Source: an uncultured Vampirovibrio sp.
GTDB lineage: Bacteria > Cyanobacteriota > Vampirovibrionia > Gastranaerophilales > Gastranaerophilaceae
DNA: 64,000 nucleotides
Reading direction: 5' to 3'
Assembly: GCA_910583875.1 (NCBI GenBank)
Contig: CAJTXT010000002.1
Location: forward strand, 310,001-374,000
The notes beneath the pieces were generated by a model. It searched no databases. It was not told where the DNA came from and was given only the letters and a program-made list of their open reading frames with translations. The position numbers were made by a program, and so were the translations under genes. This document shows, piece after piece, positions 28,789-38,906 of the stretch. The first letter of the stretch is position 1. Each line of letters opens with the position of its first letter.

Positions 28789-29644
28789 TACAAAAGATTT
28801 AACTATTGATTGTATTCGTTCTATTTACGATAAAACAAGTAATATTAACTATGAAATCTTTGTTGTGGATAATGACTCAAAAGACGGTTCAGCTGAAGCT
28901 GTTGAAAGTTTATTTCCAAATGTAAATGTAATTCGCAATAGTATAAATGCAGGCTTTGGGGCTGCAAACAATATTGCAATAAGACAGGCAAAAGGGAAAT
29001 ATATTTTCTGTTTAAATACAGATACTATTTTATTGAATAATGCAATTAAAATATTATTTGATTTTATGGAAAAATCAGAAAATTTAAATGTTGGAGCCTG
29101 CGGTGGAACACTTGTAGATAAGGATGATAAAATTTGTCCGTGCGGAGGAAATTTACCAAATATTACTGAAATCTTATGGAAATTTGGATTAAGATATATT
29201 TTTAAAAATCAATACAAGAAATATAAACTAACTCTAACTTCTGATGACTGTGCTTCTGATAATATAGGATATATTTCTGGAGCAAATATATTCTTCAGAA
29301 AATCAGTTCTTGATAAAGTAGGTATATTTGATGAAACATTTTTCTTATATTATGAAGAAACTGATTTATGTAAAAGAATTACTGATGCAGGGTTTAATAT
29401 AAAGCTAATAAAAGAATCAAAAATAAAACATTTAGAAGGATCCTCTTGTAAAAATTCTTTAATTATAAAAAAACGAACCAAAAAAAGTGAATATATATAC
29501 TTTAAAAAACATTTAGGTTATGGTGTTATATTTATAAAAATTTTATATATAATTTTATATCTTATTGATTGGATTTTCTTTAGAAATCAAGATAGCAAAG
29601 AACTTCTTAAATATACAATAAATAATTCTTCAGACAAAGTTTAA
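28757..29644 (+). CDS. GT2-family glycosyltransferase
   Basis: 295 aa. VSIILVSYNTKDLTIDCI, FVVDNDSKDGS, NAGFGAANNIA and FCLNTDTIL (DXD-like) mark a GT-A enzyme, with YYEETDLCKR as the acceptor-side acidic motif. Hydrophobic residues near 250-275 may give peripheral membrane attachment. It starts within the end of the polymerase gene. Similar in type to the GT at 24286 but not a recent duplicate. Confidence 0.9.
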   Translation: MDVSIILVSYNTKDLTIDCIRSIYDKTSNINYEIFVVDNDSKDGSAEAVESLFPNVNVIRNSINAGFGAANNIAIRQAKGKYIFCLNTDTILLNNAIKILFDFMEKSENLNVGACGGTLVDKDDKICPCGGNLPNITEILWKFGLRYIFKNQYKKYKLTLTSDDCASDNIGYISGANIFFRKSVLDKVGIFDETFFLYYEETDLCKRITDAGFNIKLIKESKIKHLEGSSCKNSLIIKKRTKKSEYIYFKKHLGYGVIFIKILYIILYLIDWIFFRNQDSKELLKYTINNSSDKV

Positions 29645-29665
29645 AAGAAATAACAGGAACTTAAA

Positions 29666-30682
29666 ATGAATAACAAGAATGATTTAATTTCGATTGCAAT
29701 GACAACATATAACGGTGAAAAATACTTGAGAGAACAATTGGACAGTATTTTAAATCAGACATATAAAAATATTGAAATTGTTGTTTGTGATGATTGTTCT
29801 ACTGATTCCACCAGCAAAATATTAGAAGAATACTCAAACAAATATAATAATGTAAGAGTATTTTATAATACTGAAACAAATGGTGTAAATAAAAATTTTG
29901 AAAAAGTAATAAATTTATGTATGGGTGATTATATTGCTATTTCAGACCAGGATGATATTTGGAATAATGATAAACTTGAATTATTAATTAATAATATTAA
30001 TGAATTTGACGTTATTTGTGCTAATAAAACAGATATAGATGACAATAATAATCTTTTACCTGATATTCATTTTAAAACTTTTGAATTTGCAAAAATATTT
30101 AAATATGATGAATCTAATTTTTTAAATATGTACTTCACAAATATTTTATGGGGATGTACGTCTCTAATTCGAAAGAATTTTTTATTAACATGCATACCGT
30201 TTCCATTAGCACACCGGAAAAACGAACCACCAATTTTAAAAGAAATAATGTATTATGATCATTGGATTTGTTTATGCGCATATGCAAATAAATCAATCAA
30301 ATACTTAGATAAATCTGTAATAAAACATAGAGTTCATAATAATAACTGTACAAGAAGTTCTAATAATAAAAATCCATATATACGCTGGATAAAAAATTTA
30401 GATAAAAATAAGATAAAAGAATATTATTTGACTGAAATTGAAAGAATCAATCTTATACTTTCACGGTTAAATTTAGATGAAAAAAGTAAAAATATAATGA
30501 TGGAAATGCGAAAAATTAATGAATCAATCCTTGATTTTAGATTTTCCATAAAGGATTTTAAATTACTGTATTTAGAATTTAAACTCTACAAAAAAATCAA
30601 CAGACGAAGTGTATTTATATTAAAATCTTTTGCTGAAAGAATAATTTTAGCAGTTCTTTCTTGTTTTCATCATAACAGATAA
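29666..30682 (+). CDS. GT2-family glycosyltransferase
   Basis: 338 aa. ISIAMTTYNGEKYLREQL, VVCDDCSTDS, ISDQDDIW and the DHW triad region are characteristic of rhamnosyl/glucosyltransferases of family 2 such as those in O-antigen clusters. Its 3' end overlaps by 36 bp with the convergent flippase gene; no terminator separates them. Last gene of the plus-strand polysaccharide operon. Confidence 0.9.
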   Translation: MNNKNDLISIAMTTYNGEKYLREQLDSILNQTYKNIEIVVCDDCSTDSTSKILEEYSNKYNNVRVFYNTETNGVNKNFEKVINLCMGDYIAISDQDDIWNNDKLELLINNINEFDVICANKTDIDDNNNLLPDIHFKTFEFAKIFKYDESNFLNMYFTNILWGCTSLIRKNFLLTCIPFPLAHRKNEPPILKEIMYYDHWICLCAYANKSIKYLDKSVIKHRVHNNNCTRSSNNKNPYIRWIKNLDKNKIKEYYLTEIERINLILSRLNLDEKSKNIMMEMRKINESILDFRFSIKDFKLLYLEFKLYKKINRRSVFILKSFAERIILAVLSCFHHNR

Positions 30683-32059
30683 AATATCTTTTCTTTTTAC
30701 AAAAAGATAGATAATATAAGCCGAAAAGTAAATAAGCATACTTTTAAAACCGCCTATTTGCCAGCTTGTATATATAAATATGCTGACAAGAAGAAGTTCG
30801 AGCAAAATATCTTTTTTCACCTTTATATTTATAGATTTACTTAATATCATTTCTGAAATAATACATCTAAATGCAAGTAATACTATTATTGATAAAACGG
30901 TATAATCAAGTGAATGAATTATTCTACAAGTAATAAAGGAAATTATAAGACTTAATATAAATGTTGATATATTTATAAATAATAATGCTTTTTCCATTCT
31001 TTGAGATTTAAAATATGTATTTATCAGAAGATTTATTTTGCATTCAAACGCACACATCGGGAATAAAATAGCCATATACTTCAAACTTTCACTATACTGT
31101 GGCAGCCATAATGAAAATATATTTTTAATAGGAAGGTAAAAAATAAGTATAAACAAAACTATCACCATTAAAACAGTTCTGATATTATTGTAAATTTCCG
31201 CAAGATTATCTTTTTCACATCTTTTTATAATAGGAAATAGTACCATTGATAATGAATTAATAAATATTAATATAAAATTTGACAATGCAAGTGTAAGCGA
31301 TATTTTACCAAATGTTTCAATATTCCAAGAAAGTTCAATAAATTGTCGTACAACACCAATTATAAGCATACCCGCAATATTTGAAAACATTAAGAAAATA
31401 CCACATTTTATATTTGCTGCAATTTCATTTAAAATCAAGTTAACTTTACACGGTTTTGCAAAAATAAATTTTCTGCATACATAATATACATAAATTGAAG
31501 CAGCTAGTCTTCCAAGTAAATCAGATAAAATAAACCACCAAAAAGACATTTCGCCCGTAATAATTCCTGTTATTACTAAAATAATCTGAACAACCTTTTC
31601 AATAATCAAAGTTATTGCATATTCTTTTATCTGTCCAATTGAAAGCAATAAATTATGAAGTATTGCACGAGGCATATATATTAAAATACAGGCGGCAATC
31701 GCAATATAAATAATGATTTTATTTGTTTCCGGAGCACTTATTAATGTGTATAAAAGAACTATAAAACTAATAAAAATTTCAAAAAAGGTAAAATACCTAA
31801 ACTCGGCAGATATAAGATTTTTATTTATCTTATCAAAATATTTTCCGCCATATCTTAAATATAACCCGTCAATCCATCCAAAACCTAAAAATCCTACATA
31901 ACTAACATAAAAAATATACAACTGATAATAAGAATACTGTGTAACGCCTATGAATTTAGGCAGAATAAAAGTAATTATACTGCTTGCTATAAGCCCGATT
32001 ATATTTGATATAAATGCTAATGATAAATTTTTAAATATGGGAACTGCTTTTTTCATCAT
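30647..32059 (-). CDS. Polysaccharide flippase (Wzx/MATE-like, MOP superfamily)
   Basis: 470 aa, about 12-14 hydrophobic segments. LAFISNIIGLIASSIITFILPKF at the N-terminus and KFIGVTQYSYYQLYIF are typical of oligosaccharide flippases that move undecaprenyl-linked units across the inner membrane. It is the last gene of the minus-strand set pyruvyltransferase-F420DH-like-flippase and overlaps the preceding gene by 4 bp. Confidence 0.88.
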   Translation of the reverse strand: MMKKAVPIFKNLSLAFISNIIGLIASSIITFILPKFIGVTQYSYYQLYIFYVSYVGFLGFGWIDGLYLRYGGKYFDKINKNLISAEFRYFTFFEIFISFIVLLYTLISAPETNKIIIYIAIAACILIYMPRAILHNLLLSIGQIKEYAITLIIEKVVQIILVITGIITGEMSFWWFILSDLLGRLAASIYVYYVCRKFIFAKPCKVNLILNEIAANIKCGIFLMFSNIAGMLIIGVVRQFIELSWNIETFGKISLTLALSNFILIFINSLSMVLFPIIKRCEKDNLAEIYNNIRTVLMVIVLFILIFYLPIKNIFSLWLPQYSESLKYMAILFPMCAFECKINLLINTYFKSQRMEKALLFINISTFILSLIISFITCRIIHSLDYTVLSIIVLLAFRCIISEMILSKSINIKVKKDILLELLLVSIFIYTSWQIGGFKSMLIYFSAYIIYLFVKRKDILSVMMKTRKNC

Positions 32060-33261
32060 TTTAGCAAATCTCGCATAAACAAATGAACATATATCTTTTT
32101 ATGTATAATCTTAAATGGATAGATAAATAAATCAAAGAAAGCAATTTTTTTGATTACAGATACAAATTTACCTTTTTTATAATGTTTAATAAAAGAATTT
32201 CTTAACTTATGTCGAGGAAATGGTTTTTGAAGACTAGCACCACCTTCAATAGCCTCTTGATATGGTCGTTCAAAAAGTTTTATATTATTATCAAAATAAG
32301 AAATAAATTTTTGTCCTTTTTCAGTATTGCAAAGTATCATCGAAAGATTTATCGGACTTTCTTCAAACTTGGGCGAACTTGGCATTTGTGAAAGACCTAA
32401 AAAATCTCCAATTGTAATATCGCCTACACGTTCTTTGGAAGAATATCTGCACGTATAACAAGATTCTCTAAGTGTAATTCCTTTTAAAAATCCATAGTAA
32501 TAAGGCTCTTCAAATGCATATTTATTGTATATTTTCTCTTTATTATTTTGCTTTTTACCTCTTATATAAAGATGAAAATTTTTATATTTTCTATTACTAC
32601 GGAATGTAATTTTTTCAATAGATTTATACGATAGTTTTTCTTTTATTTCTTCTAAATTTTGATTGAAATATGATTGAGGAGAAACTCCATGGCATAGTAT
32701 ATCAACAGTTATTAATTTATCCTGATTTATGTTTTTTAAATCAAGATAATTTTTTAATGCTGCAATTTGGCAGGGCATTGCGATAAATAAAACAAAAGTA
32801 CCATTTTTTAATTCTTCGCAGGCTTGTTTGTATATATAAGCAGTATCTGCCTGTATATATTTTGAGCCCTGAAATTTTAGAATATCATCCATTCTATCTG
32901 TTAATATGAATTTTGCTTGAAAATTATCATCAAAATAAACACCTGTAATTTTAGCATTCTTTATATTCTGAAGACAGTATTCATAAAAAGCTCTTGCAAT
33001 ACCGCCAGAAGCAGAATCTAATCTTTTTTCAAATTTTCTTATATATGCAGCATAACAATTAAGGGGAGTATGAATTACAGGTTTATTCAATTGCGGACAA
33101 ACATTTCTGCACATATTACAGTCTATACATATATCTTCATTTATGTATGGTTTTAAGCAATCTAAATCGTCTTCAATAAACTTTATACAATTCTTAGGAC
33201 ATATATTCAAACAAGCTCCGCAGCCAGTACATAAATGCTCATCGCAGATAGATTTACTCAT
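32056..33261 (-). CDS. Coenzyme F420 hydrogenase/dehydrogenase beta-subunit-like iron-sulfur protein
   Basis: 401 aa. Two [4Fe-4S] motifs open the protein: CTGCGACLNICPKNC and CIDCNMCRNVCPQ. The F420-hydrogenase beta-like core with ASGGIARA, MPCQIAAL and DILCHGVSP follows. Relatives are common in surface-polysaccharide loci next to pyruvyltransferases, where they are thought to reduce sugar intermediates with flavin. The start ATG 33261 lies within the end of the pyruvyltransferase gene after GGAGG; the longer in-frame start at 33342 is not supported. Precise reaction unknown. Confidence 0.82.
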   Translation of the reverse strand: MSKSICDEHLCTGCGACLNICPKNCIKFIEDDLDCLKPYINEDICIDCNMCRNVCPQLNKPVIHTPLNCYAAYIRKFEKRLDSASGGIARAFYEYCLQNIKNAKITGVYFDDNFQAKFILTDRMDDILKFQGSKYIQADTAYIYKQACEELKNGTFVLFIAMPCQIAALKNYLDLKNINQDKLITVDILCHGVSPQSYFNQNLEEIKEKLSYKSIEKITFRSNRKYKNFHLYIRGKKQNNKEKIYNKYAFEEPYYYGFLKGITLRESCYTCRYSSKERVGDITIGDFLGLSQMPSSPKFEESPINLSMILCNTEKGQKFISYFDNNIKLFERPYQEAIEGGASLQKPFPRHKLRNSFIKHYKKGKFVSVIKKIAFFDLFIYPFKIIHKKIYVHLFMRDLLK

Positions 33262-34393
33262 TTTCTTTAAGCGCCTCCAATAGGAAATTGAGTGATTTTT
33301 CTCTTTCCTGTTTAATAATATTATTGACTTTTTCATATTCAACAGGTATGTTAAGAATTTTTAAATCTTCATATGAAGAGACTAATCTGTTTTCTAATCC
33401 GAATAGATTTAAAATATCATATATTCTTGAATTTTGTGAAGATTTATCTGTATCTTTGAATCGTTTATATACTGCAAAATTTTTATTAAAGATTACGGAA
33501 AAAGCAATTGCATGAAAAGAATCTGTAATTACATATTTTGCATTATGAATAGCAGTAAGAAATTCTTCAACTCCAAAATCGGCATGCGCCACTCCCACAT
33601 TAGGCACTATACGAGCTTCACTCGTAACAATGTGAACCGGAAGTTCTATTTTATGTGATAATTTTTTAATATCATCTACCCAATCTTGATTTTCACCTAC
33701 AAAGTAGCAAAAAATATAATTTTTATTTTCTTCAATAGGCAAATTATTTGTGAGTATATTTTCCCAATCTTCTTTAGCTAAAAGATAAGTAGGGTCTAAT
33801 ACATTTGTTATATCCTTATTTAAAAGTTCTGATAACTCTTTTTGGGCAGATTTTTCTCTTACTCCTATTTCATAAAATTTGGATAAAGCCCTTTTATATA
33901 ATTTTCTTCTAAAATCCGGAATTTTTTCAACACCAATACTTGAAGCATAAGCTACTTTCTTTTTATTGTCTTTTACAAAAGTAAGAAGAAAGGCTTCTCT
34001 TATGATATAAGGATTCCATATTTGGTCGCTTCCTGTTATATATATATCAGAATCTTTCTGCAACTGCTTATAATCAGAATATGACTTTATTTTATATATA
34101 TTATTATATTTATCTGCAAAATCATTAATTTTTTTCTGTCTTATCTGATATTCACTATCTAATTTATTAAATTTTTTTGCAGGTTTCTTTGATATAAGCT
34201 CTATAATTCTCTTTGCAGATACAATAGGATGATCCATAAAATCATAATAATAATATTTTAATGTTTCAGGAATATATGCGTTATAACCATTATTAATCAA
34301 TACTTTTACAAGTGCATAACTTTGCAAACAAGTTCCATAATTTAGAGCATTATACCAAGTTGCTACGCATATATTTTTATTTGTTTTAACCAT
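33254..34393 (-). CDS. Polysaccharide pyruvyl transferase family protein
   Basis: 379 aa. ICVATWYNALNYGTCLQSYALVKVL at the N-terminus, YITGSDQIWNP and YVITDSFHAIAFSVIF are hallmarks of the pyruvyltransferase (CsaB/WcaK-like) family, which adds ketal-pyruvate to sugars. Together with the downstream iron-sulfur protein and flippase it forms a three-gene unit divergent from the Wzz gene. Substrate unknown. Confidence 0.87.
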   Translation of the reverse strand: MVKTNKNICVATWYNALNYGTCLQSYALVKVLINNGYNAYIPETLKYYYYDFMDHPIVSAKRIIELISKKPAKKFNKLDSEYQIRQKKINDFADKYNNIYKIKSYSDYKQLQKDSDIYITGSDQIWNPYIIREAFLLTFVKDNKKKVAYASSIGVEKIPDFRRKLYKRALSKFYEIGVREKSAQKELSELLNKDITNVLDPTYLLAKEDWENILTNNLPIEENKNYIFCYFVGENQDWVDDIKKLSHKIELPVHIVTSEARIVPNVGVAHADFGVEEFLTAIHNAKYVITDSFHAIAFSVIFNKNFAVYKRFKDTDKSSQNSRIYDILNLFGLENRLVSSYEDLKILNIPVEYEKVNNIIKQEREKSLNFLLEALKENE

Positions 34394-34402
34394 AATTATT
34401 AA

Positions 34403-34431
34403 TTGTACACAAAAAAAACAATTTATATAAT
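34403..34431 (+). promoter_or_regulatory. Candidate promoter for the Wzz gene
   Basis: TTGTAC (34403-34408), 17-nt spacer, TATAAT (34426-34431), in the divergent gap between pyruvyltransferase and wzz-type gene, about 40 nt before the ATG. Confidence 0.5.
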
Positions 34432-34471
34432 ATATTTTTATAATATAATAATAAAATTAAAAGGAGATACT

Positions 34472-35851
34472 ATGCAGCAATATGTAAATAATAACAATAT
34501 GTTTTATAATATTGAAGAAGATATGGATTTAACTGTTAATTTAAAAAAAATTTTACTTTCATCCTTTAAGAGAATAAATATAATTATACCTACATTTTTG
34601 ATAGTATTAGTAATTTTTATCTGCTTTACTTTTATTCTTCCTAAAAAATATACAGTTAGTGCTGATATATATCTTAAAAACTCAAATAGTACAAATTTAT
34701 CTGAATTTAACCCTTATCTTATTGAAAACTTTGGAGGTTCCGGCGGACTTGCTGAACAATTAGGAACTGGAACTTCGTCTGCATTAACAAATGAACTTGA
34801 AATTATAAAATCTCCACTTGTACTTGATAAAGTTATTCGAGAAAATAATATTAAATACGGAAAAAGATTCGGTATATTTCCTAATAAAAAAGAAGGAGAA
34901 TATCTTTCTGCAGTTGCATTTGTAGGCAAAGGGAAAATATTATCTTTTAAAAATAAAAAAGGTACTAACATTATAACAATAGAATATACATCAAAAAAAC
35001 CTGAACTTGCTTATAATATAGTATCTTCAATAATTACAAATTATATAGATCTGCATAAAGGATTAAACAGCGAAAAGTCAAAATCAGACAAAGAATTATT
35101 AGAAAAAGAATATAAACAAGCAAAAGCACAGCTTGATGAAAGAATGAAAACTGTTAGCGGTTTACCTTCTACTGCAATAGCTGGCTCAGGAAATATATCT
35201 GCTATGAGTGCCTTCTCTAAATCTGCACAAAGAGCAATGTCTAATATTCAAGGTCAATATGTTGCAGGGGAAAAATCACAACTTGCAGTTAAAGAAGATG
35301 CTGAAAAAGTTGCTCAACTTGCTAGAAAACTTGAGTGGGCTAAATTAGTTGATGAAATGTCTGATTCTTCAAAAGTTCTTATTTTAAAAGAGCCACAGCA
35401 GCTTCGTGATTTTGAATATTCTTCACCGAAATTATTAATTAATATAATACTTGGAATTGTTTTTGGTATATTGGCTTCATTAATTGCAGTTATATACAAA
35501 GAATTAACAGACAAAAAGCTTACATATTCAATGCTTGGCGATGATATTTTATACAAGGATAAAGATACAATAATCAACTTAAAGTCTGATTTATTAGCAA
35601 ATGCAGACAAAAGAATTACCTTTGCTTTATTTGAAAATATTCCAGATGAAATTCAAGATACGCTTAAAAATTTTAAAAATATAACCTTTGTTAAGGCTGA
35701 TATTTCAAACGATTTAATTGAAAAAGCAAAAAATTCAGATATTGTTTATTTGATTTCAACAATTAATAAAACAGACTCTAAATTATATAAACAAATTATA
35801 AAAATGTTGAAAAAAATAAATATAAAAACTATAAAAGATTTATTAGTATAA
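34472..35851 (+). CDS. Chain-length determinant (Wzz-type) protein with C-terminal cytoplasmic extension
   Basis: 459 aa, starting at ATG 34472 after AAGGAG. One transmembrane helix follows the N-terminus (IIPTFLIVLVIFICFTFI) and a second lies near 330-350 (LLINIILGIVFGILASLIAVIY), with the periplasmic domain between. Wzz proteins control polymer length. Beyond the second helix is an extra ~100-residue region with alternating hydrophobic strands (ITFALFEN, VYLIS) that could be a degenerate nucleotide-binding domain, as in fused BY-kinases, but no Walker motif is visible. Confidence 0.85.
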   Translation: MQQYVNNNNMFYNIEEDMDLTVNLKKILLSSFKRINIIIPTFLIVLVIFICFTFILPKKYTVSADIYLKNSNSTNLSEFNPYLIENFGGSGGLAEQLGTGTSSALTNELEIIKSPLVLDKVIRENNIKYGKRFGIFPNKKEGEYLSAVAFVGKGKILSFKNKKGTNIITIEYTSKKPELAYNIVSSIITNYIDLHKGLNSEKSKSDKELLEKEYKQAKAQLDERMKTVSGLPSTAIAGSGNISAMSAFSKSAQRAMSNIQGQYVAGEKSQLAVKEDAEKVAQLARKLEWAKLVDEMSDSSKVLILKEPQQLRDFEYSSPKLLINIILGIVFGILASLIAVIYKELTDKKLTYSMLGDDILYKDKDTIINLKSDLLANADKRITFALFENIPDEIQDTLKNFKNITFVKADISNDLIEKAKNSDIVYLISTINKTDSKLYKQIIKMLKKINIKTIKDLLV

Positions 35852-35885
35852 TGAATAATACTAGAGAATAAAAAGGGACATAATA

Positions 35886-37403
35886 ATGAGAGTTCAAAAA
35901 CAATCGACTGTATGGCAGCCGAACTCAATGGGAAAATTTGATAAATTAAAATTAAAGTTTAATGATATGGCAATTGATACATTATTAAACTATTTAGGAC
36001 ATAATTTCAATAAGAAAAAATTAATAAACTTAGCAAAAACTTTTGAAAAAATAGCTGGTTCAAAAGGCGGAATAAATCACGCAAGAAGAATGCAATGGTT
36101 ATTTGAAAGTGAACATCCGCATTTATTCTGGTGGAAAAGAATTCTAACAGAATTACATCCTAATTGCCGTAATAAATGGATTAAAAACTTTTTCGTAAAC
36201 GGTTATTATGGCGATAATTTAAGAAAACGTTCAGAATTTAATAAAAAGAACGGTTTCTTTCCGCCTACAGTATTATTATCATCTATAACCAAAAGATGCA
36301 ATTTTAACTGCAAAGGATGCTGGGCACATGAATACACAGTTGAAGAAGACCTAACAAAAGAAAAATGGAGAGAAATATTCACTGAAGCTCGTGATGTAAT
36401 GGGTATACATATTATACCTGTTGTTGGCGGTGAACCTTTTGCAAGGAAAGAATTTTTAGAACTTGCGGAAGAATTCAGTGATTGCGCATTTATTACATTC
36501 ACAAACGGTTCTTTAATTACAGAAAAAACTGTAGAAAAATTAAAGAAACTAGGCAATGTTCATCCAATGTTTTCATTAGGCGGTTTAAAAGAAAATACTG
36601 ACGCTATTCGCGGTGAAGGCTGTTTTGATATGGTTATGCAAAAAATGGATATGCTTAAAAAAGCTGGCATTTTCTTTGGTGCAAGTATCACAGCTACAAG
36701 CCAAAACTGCGACGAAGTTACCTCTGATGAATTTATGAAAATGCTTTCAGATAAAGGTTCCTTATGGAGTTGGTTCTTCCATTATGTTCCTGTTGGCGAC
36801 AGCCCGGACGTAAGTTTAGTTCCTAACGCAAAACAAAGACAGCAAATCTTAAAAGCGGTTTATAACGCAAGGAATACACTTCCTATGATGACTGTTGATT
36901 TTTGGGGTGACGGCCCTGAAATGATGGGTTGTATTGCAGGCGGAAGACAATATGTTCACGTAAATCCTCGTGGTGATGTTGAACCTTGCACATTTGTTCA
37001 TTTAGCAACACATAATTTGAAAAATTGCACACTTACTGAAGCTTTAGCTTCACCATTTATGAAAGCTATTCGTGACGGTATTCCTTATGATGACGGTAAT
37101 ATGCTTCGTCCTTGTATGATTGTAGATAGACCCGAAATTCTAAGAAAATATTATGAAGAGTTTAAACCTTATGAAACTCACGAAAATGCTGCTGCATATT
37201 TAACAAATCCGGAAATTACAAGCAAAATAGACAAATATTCTCAAGATGTAAAAGAAATTCTTGATGAAGATTGGAGAAATAACCTTTGGATGACTATATT
37301 CCCGCTTGAAGGTGAATATTATGTTGATAGAGATAATTTCTGTTCTACTGAAAAACCGGAACATAAATGCACAGGTCATTGCTCCGGCTGCGGATGTTCA
37401 TAA
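35886..37403 (+). CDS. Radical SAM protein with Cys-rich C-terminal tail
   Basis: 505 aa. The cluster motif KRCNFNCKGCW (CX3CX2C) lies near residue 137, followed by GGEPFARKEF. A later CIAGGRQY ... EPCTFVH region and CMIVDRPE may hold an auxiliary cluster. The protein ends with CTGHCSGCGC, a small metal-binding-like tail. It forms an overlapping operon with a PAP2 phosphatase and a lipid kinase, pointing to a lipid-related substrate; this is inference and no specific reaction can be assigned. Confidence 0.83.
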   Translation: MRVQKQSTVWQPNSMGKFDKLKLKFNDMAIDTLLNYLGHNFNKKKLINLAKTFEKIAGSKGGINHARRMQWLFESEHPHLFWWKRILTELHPNCRNKWIKNFFVNGYYGDNLRKRSEFNKKNGFFPPTVLLSSITKRCNFNCKGCWAHEYTVEEDLTKEKWREIFTEARDVMGIHIIPVVGGEPFARKEFLELAEEFSDCAFITFTNGSLITEKTVEKLKKLGNVHPMFSLGGLKENTDAIRGEGCFDMVMQKMDMLKKAGIFFGASITATSQNCDEVTSDEFMKMLSDKGSLWSWFFHYVPVGDSPDVSLVPNAKQRQQILKAVYNARNTLPMMTVDFWGDGPEMMGCIAGGRQYVHVNPRGDVEPCTFVHLATHNLKNCTLTEALASPFMKAIRDGIPYDDGNMLRPCMIVDRPEILRKYYEEFKPYETHENAAAYLTNPEITSKIDKYSQDVKEILDEDWRNNLWMTIFPLEGEYYVDRDNFCSTEKPEHKCTGHCSGCGCS

Positions 37404-38011
37404 TGAAAAAAACAATATTTCTATTATTATTTTTCATAATATATACATTAATTATAAAGTTTTGTCCCATAATTACGGAGTGGGACAAAGCTTTTATAAT
37501 ATATTTGCAAAATCTTTTGAAAGACTTACCATTAATTATTCCACAGCTTCCTGATTGTAAATTGTATTCAATAATGATTGCATTTCCTTTGATTGTTGGC
37601 GGAATATATTTTTTCAAACAAAAAACATATTTAAATATAGCATTTTTAGCTTCAATACCACTTATCACATTTCTACTAAACTGCATAATAAAACCAATAG
37701 TACATAGAATGCGCCCGCCTTATGAATTGCAATTGTTAGTTCATCCGCATAGTTTTAGCTATGTTTCAAGCCATAGTTTAGTAACTTTTTGCTTATGGAG
37801 CATTATTATTTATCTTATTTATAAACATTGTCAAAATAAAGTATTTAAAACACTTATTATTGCTTTATCTGTAATATGGATACTATTTGTAGGCTTCAGC
37901 CGTATTTGGCTTGGAGTACATCATCTTACTGATGTATTGGCAGCTTATTTATTAGGCTTTATACTTGTATCATTCTATGTAAAATTATTTTCTGTAAAGA
38001 GGCATCAATGA
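37403..38011 (+). CDS. PAP2-family membrane phosphatase
   Basis: 202 aa, about six hydrophobic helices. The three phosphatase motifs are present: KPIVHRMRP, SYVSSHSL and SRIWLGVHHLTD. Such enzymes dephosphorylate phosphatidate or undecaprenyl pyrophosphate at the membrane. The start ATG shares a base with the preceding TAA; earlier in-frame starts lie inside the radical SAM gene. It overlaps the kinase gene by 4 bp. Confidence 0.92.
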   Translation: MKKTIFLLLFFIIYTLIIKFCPIITEWDKAFIIYLQNLLKDLPLIIPQLPDCKLYSIMIAFPLIVGGIYFFKQKTYLNIAFLASIPLITFLLNCIIKPIVHRMRPPYELQLLVHPHSFSYVSSHSLVTFCLWSIIIYLIYKHCQNKVFKTLIIALSVIWILFVGFSRIWLGVHHLTDVLAAYLLGFILVSFYVKLFSVKRHQ

Positions 38012-38862
38012 AAAATGTTCTGGTTGTAACTAATTTCAATGCGGGACGAAAAACAGCAATAAAATATAAAAAAAAGGTATTAGATTTTCTTATAAAGAGG
38101 GTAAATACCTTTAAATTTATTGGAATAGATGAACTTGAAAATACAGATACTGCGCAAATTGACACAATAATCGCAATGGGCGGAGATGGTACTGTAAATA
38201 AAGTTTTACCTTATTTAATAAATACAGATAAAACGCTTGGAATTATTCCTTGCGGAACAGCAAATTTATTAGCAGCCAAACTTGGTATTAGCAGTAATCT
38301 AGATAAAGCATTAAAAATACTTGAACAACAAAATACAACCAAAATCGATTGTATGGATATAAATGGATTTCCTTGTATTTTACGCTGTGGATTTGGCTAC
38401 GATGCAGATATTATCTGCAAAACACCGCAAACATTAAAGAATAAATTCGGATATTTTGCCTACTTTATTGCAGGTATTATATTTGCATTAAGGCTAAAAC
38501 AACGAGAATACAAAATACACATCAACAACGAATTAATTGACACACAAGCCTCGTGCATAATAATTGCAAACGCTGCAAATATGTATAAAAATATCGTATC
38601 TGTCGGAAAAAATTCAAAAGTTGATGACGGATTAATTGATATATTTATAATGAATGTAAAAAATCCGATAAGTTTTTTATTTGAATTTCTTAAAATAAGT
38701 TTAAATATAAAAACGAATACAAAAAATGTAAAATATCTACAAAGTGAACATATAGATATAGAAAATTCCTGGATTGCAACCCATATTGATGGTGAAAAGA
38801 AGAACTTGCAAGATATAATTAATATAAAAATAAAAAAGAACTGTATAAAAATAAATAAATAA
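38008..38862 (+). CDS. Diacylglycerol/lipid kinase (DagK catalytic domain)
   Basis: 284 aa. MGGDGTVNKVLPYL and IIPCGTANLLAAKLGI are the nucleotide-binding motifs of the DAGK/YegS family. A hydrophobic stretch (YFAYFIAGIIFAL) lies mid-protein. In operon with a PAP2 phosphatase the pair could cycle a lipid between phosphorylated and free forms. Substrate not determinable. Confidence 0.92.
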   Translation: MKNVLVVTNFNAGRKTAIKYKKKVLDFLIKRVNTFKFIGIDELENTDTAQIDTIIAMGGDGTVNKVLPYLINTDKTLGIIPCGTANLLAAKLGISSNLDKALKILEQQNTTKIDCMDINGFPCILRCGFGYDADIICKTPQTLKNKFGYFAYFIAGIIFALRLKQREYKIHINNELIDTQASCIIIANAANMYKNIVSVGKNSKVDDGLIDIFIMNVKNPISFLFEFLKISLNIKTNTKNVKYLQSEHIDIENSWIATHIDGEKKNLQDIINIKIKKNCIKINK

Positions 38863-38906
38863 AACATTTTAGATATTTTTATAAAACGTTCAATCAGCCT
38901 TTATAA

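Noticed and set aside
37345..37686. 113-aa minus-strand frame over the PAP2 gene
   Set aside because: Shadow of a strongly supported gene with all PAP2 motifs.
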